Shown here one piece after another: positions 5,672 to 6,970 of a stretch of DNA of 6,970 bases (position 1 is the stretch's first letter; every line of letters starts with the position of its first letter). The translations under genes were made by a program, and so were the position numbers. The notes below the pieces were generated by a model. It saw nothing but the letters and a program-made list of their open reading frames with translations, had not been told where the DNA came from and did no database searches. The DNA comes from Chloroflexota bacterium (GTDB taxonomy: Bacteria > Chloroflexota > Limnocylindria > Limnocylindrales > CSP1-4): NCBI GenBank assembly GCA_013694835.1, contig JACDBP010000335.1:1-6970 (forward strand), in the 5' to 3' direction.

Positions 5672-6970
5672 CTATGGGCCGAGTTCCTCCCAGGCAGTCC
5701 AGACGCTGTCCAGCTCCCGCTGCGCCTTGGCGACCATCGGACCCAGGATCGGCGCGGCGTCGGTCTCACGCTCGACGGTCATCCGCCGGACGACCTCGCC
5801 CGGGTCCCAGGCCTCGACGCCGTTCGGCACGAAGACCTGTGGCTGCGCCAGCTTGAGGACCTCGAGGTACTGCTGGCGGATGGGGTCATCCTTGCCGTAG
5901 CCGGTCTCGGACGCCACCTTTGCCGACAGTGGCGGATCGAGGGAGATCGTCATGCGGATCCGCTGGGCGTCGGTCGCCAGGAAGCGGATGAACTCGAGCG
6001 CCGCGCGCTGGTTGCGCGACTCCGTGAAGGTGCCCCAGGGTGCGGTGAAGGTGTCGACGACCGAATCGCCGGCGCGGATGACGTAGAACGGGGCGATGCC
6101 GAAGTCGATGCCGTTGGCCTGGTACTTGGCGACCTCGGTGAAGTCGGTGCCTGTGATCCCGATCTTGCCCAGCGCGAAGAGATCGGTCTCGCCGCCGATC
6201 GCGTCCATGACGCTGCCGCTCGGTGCGACCTTGTCCCGGATGAGTGCCGTGCCGACGTTGAATGCGTCGACCATCTCCGGGGAGTCGCCGTTGCCGACGA
6301 TGGTGCGCCCGTCCGCGCCGAATACCCGCTGCCCCACCATGCCGTACGCGTTGTCGTGGGCTGCGCAGCCGTAGACCGTCTGTGCCGGGTCGCTGCCGGG
6401 CTTCACGAGCGCGCGGCAGATGGTGTCGTACTCGCGGAAGGTCAACGACCGATCGGTCGGCGGGTAGGCCAGCGCGGCCTCGGCGAAGAGCTTCCTGTTA
6501 TAGACGAGCACGAACCCGCCCAGGAAGTCGCCCATGCCGTAGACCCCTTTGGCAGGGTCGGCCTCGAGCGCCATCCGGCCGATGCCGCCCGGGTTGAAGT
6601 CGGCGATATCGACGCCCCATTCCGCGAGGTGAGGGCTGAGCTCGACGACACGGCCCGCTTTCGCCCAGCGCATGTCCTCGATGATCGCGATGTCCGGTGG
6701 GTTCCTGGCCTGGAGGGATGTGTTGATCTTGGCCGTGTAGCTGTCTTCGGGGATGACCACCAGCTTCGGCTCCACGTCGGGAAAGCGGTCCTTGAAGGCT
6801 CGCATGTAGGCCTTGATGGCGACCTCGTCATCTCCCTGGGCGAAGGTCCAGATGGTCAGCGCGCCCGAGAGATCCGTCGGGAAGGTGGGCGTTGGTTCGG
6901 GGATGGGCGGCGCCGAGCCCGTCTGCATGGCCGAGCCCGAGGCAGTCGGCTGGCCCGCGCTGGCCAGCGC
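5672..6970 (-). CDS. ABC transporter substrate-binding protein, family 1 (partial)
   Basis: This is the extracytoplasmic solute-binding subunit of the importer; 432 residues are visible and the frame is open at the right edge. The protein opens with a Ser/Ala/Pro/Thr-rich linker, then the first strand GALTIWTFA (22-30, counted from the ATG at 6928). PDIAIIEDMRWAKAGRVVELS (78-98) and GMGDFLGGFVLVYNRKLFAEA (131-151), with normal family variation, mark the UgpB/MalE-like fold (SBP_bac_1/8, COG1653). APWGTF (296-301) and ALEFIRFLATDAQRI (310-324) are the usual C-terminal lobe features. The ATG at 6928 is probably internal, because the frame continues upstream as low-complexity linker; a signal peptide, most likely with a lipobox, should lie outside. 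C171 and C188 may pair as a disulfide. The gene is first of the three transporter genes, so an operon promoter should also lie outside. Ligand is likely a carbohydrate or polyol by family; not determinable. Confidence 0.92.
   Translation of the reverse strand, partial: ALASAGQPTASGSAMQTGSAPPIPEPTPTFPTDLSGALTIWTFAQGDDEVAIKAYMRAFKDRFPDVEPKLVVIPEDSYTAKINTSLQARNPPDIAIIEDMRWAKAGRVVELSPHLAEWGVDIADFNPGGIGRMALEADPAKGVYGMGDFLGGFVLVYNRKLFAEAALAYPPTDRSLTFREYDTICRALVKPGSDPAQTVYGCAAHDNAYGMVGQRVFGADGRTIVGNGDSPEMVDAFNVGTALIRDKVAPSGSVMDAIGGETDLFALGKIGITGTDFTEVAKYQANGIDFGIAPFYVIRAGDSVVDTFTAPWGTFTESRNQRAALEFIRFLATDAQRIRMTISLDPPLSAKVASETGYGKDDPIRQQYLEVLKLAQPQVFVPNGVEAWDPGEVVRRMTVERETDAAPILGPMVAKAQRELDSVWTAWEELGP

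Overview
The window is GC-rich DNA, densely coding on both strands, from a free-living bacterium. The best guess is a Chloroflexota lineage, with an actinobacterium as the alternative. The clues are a Jag protein with a long Arg/Gly/Asp-rich linker, a VanW protein with two PG_binding_4-like repeats and an NHYYY signature, and an F420-dependent oxidoreductase. The taxonomic call rests on remembered family resemblance, not on a search.

Left, plus strand. A jag-type RNA-binding gene (KH then R3H domain) enters from the left edge already in frame and ends at 818. Its start, and probably its Jag_N domain, lie outside. After 67 bp comes a membrane-anchored VanW-family cell-envelope protein (886-2754), with a TAGGAT box close in front of its GTG start. 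jag usually follows yidC, so the left edge is probably next to the rnpA-yidC-jag region. This is inference.

Middle and right, minus strand. Transcription converges at 2755-2787, a 33 bp gap holding a small CAGGCAG repeat. Beyond it, read right to left, lies a three-gene sugar-type ABC importer: a substrate-binding protein (5672 to past the right edge), a MalF/UgpA-type permease (4722-5654) and a MalG/UgpE-type permease (3838-4725). The two permeases share a GTGA stop/start overlap. No ATPase is visible. A 120 bp gap then holds a weak hairpin and a plausible promoter with an 11 bp direct repeat, followed by an LLM-class F420-dependent oxidoreductase (2788-3717).

How the genes work together. 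The binding protein should capture a carbohydrate or related solute and hand it to the permease pair, which needs an ATPase from elsewhere. The oxidoreductase has its own apparent promoter, so a link to the imported substrate is unproven. I see no mobile element, CRISPR array, tRNA or rRNA. Nothing here clearly amounts to a new system; the more unusual points are the CxC signature in the VanW domain, the repeat-bearing promoter before the oxidoreductase, and the importer's missing ATPase.
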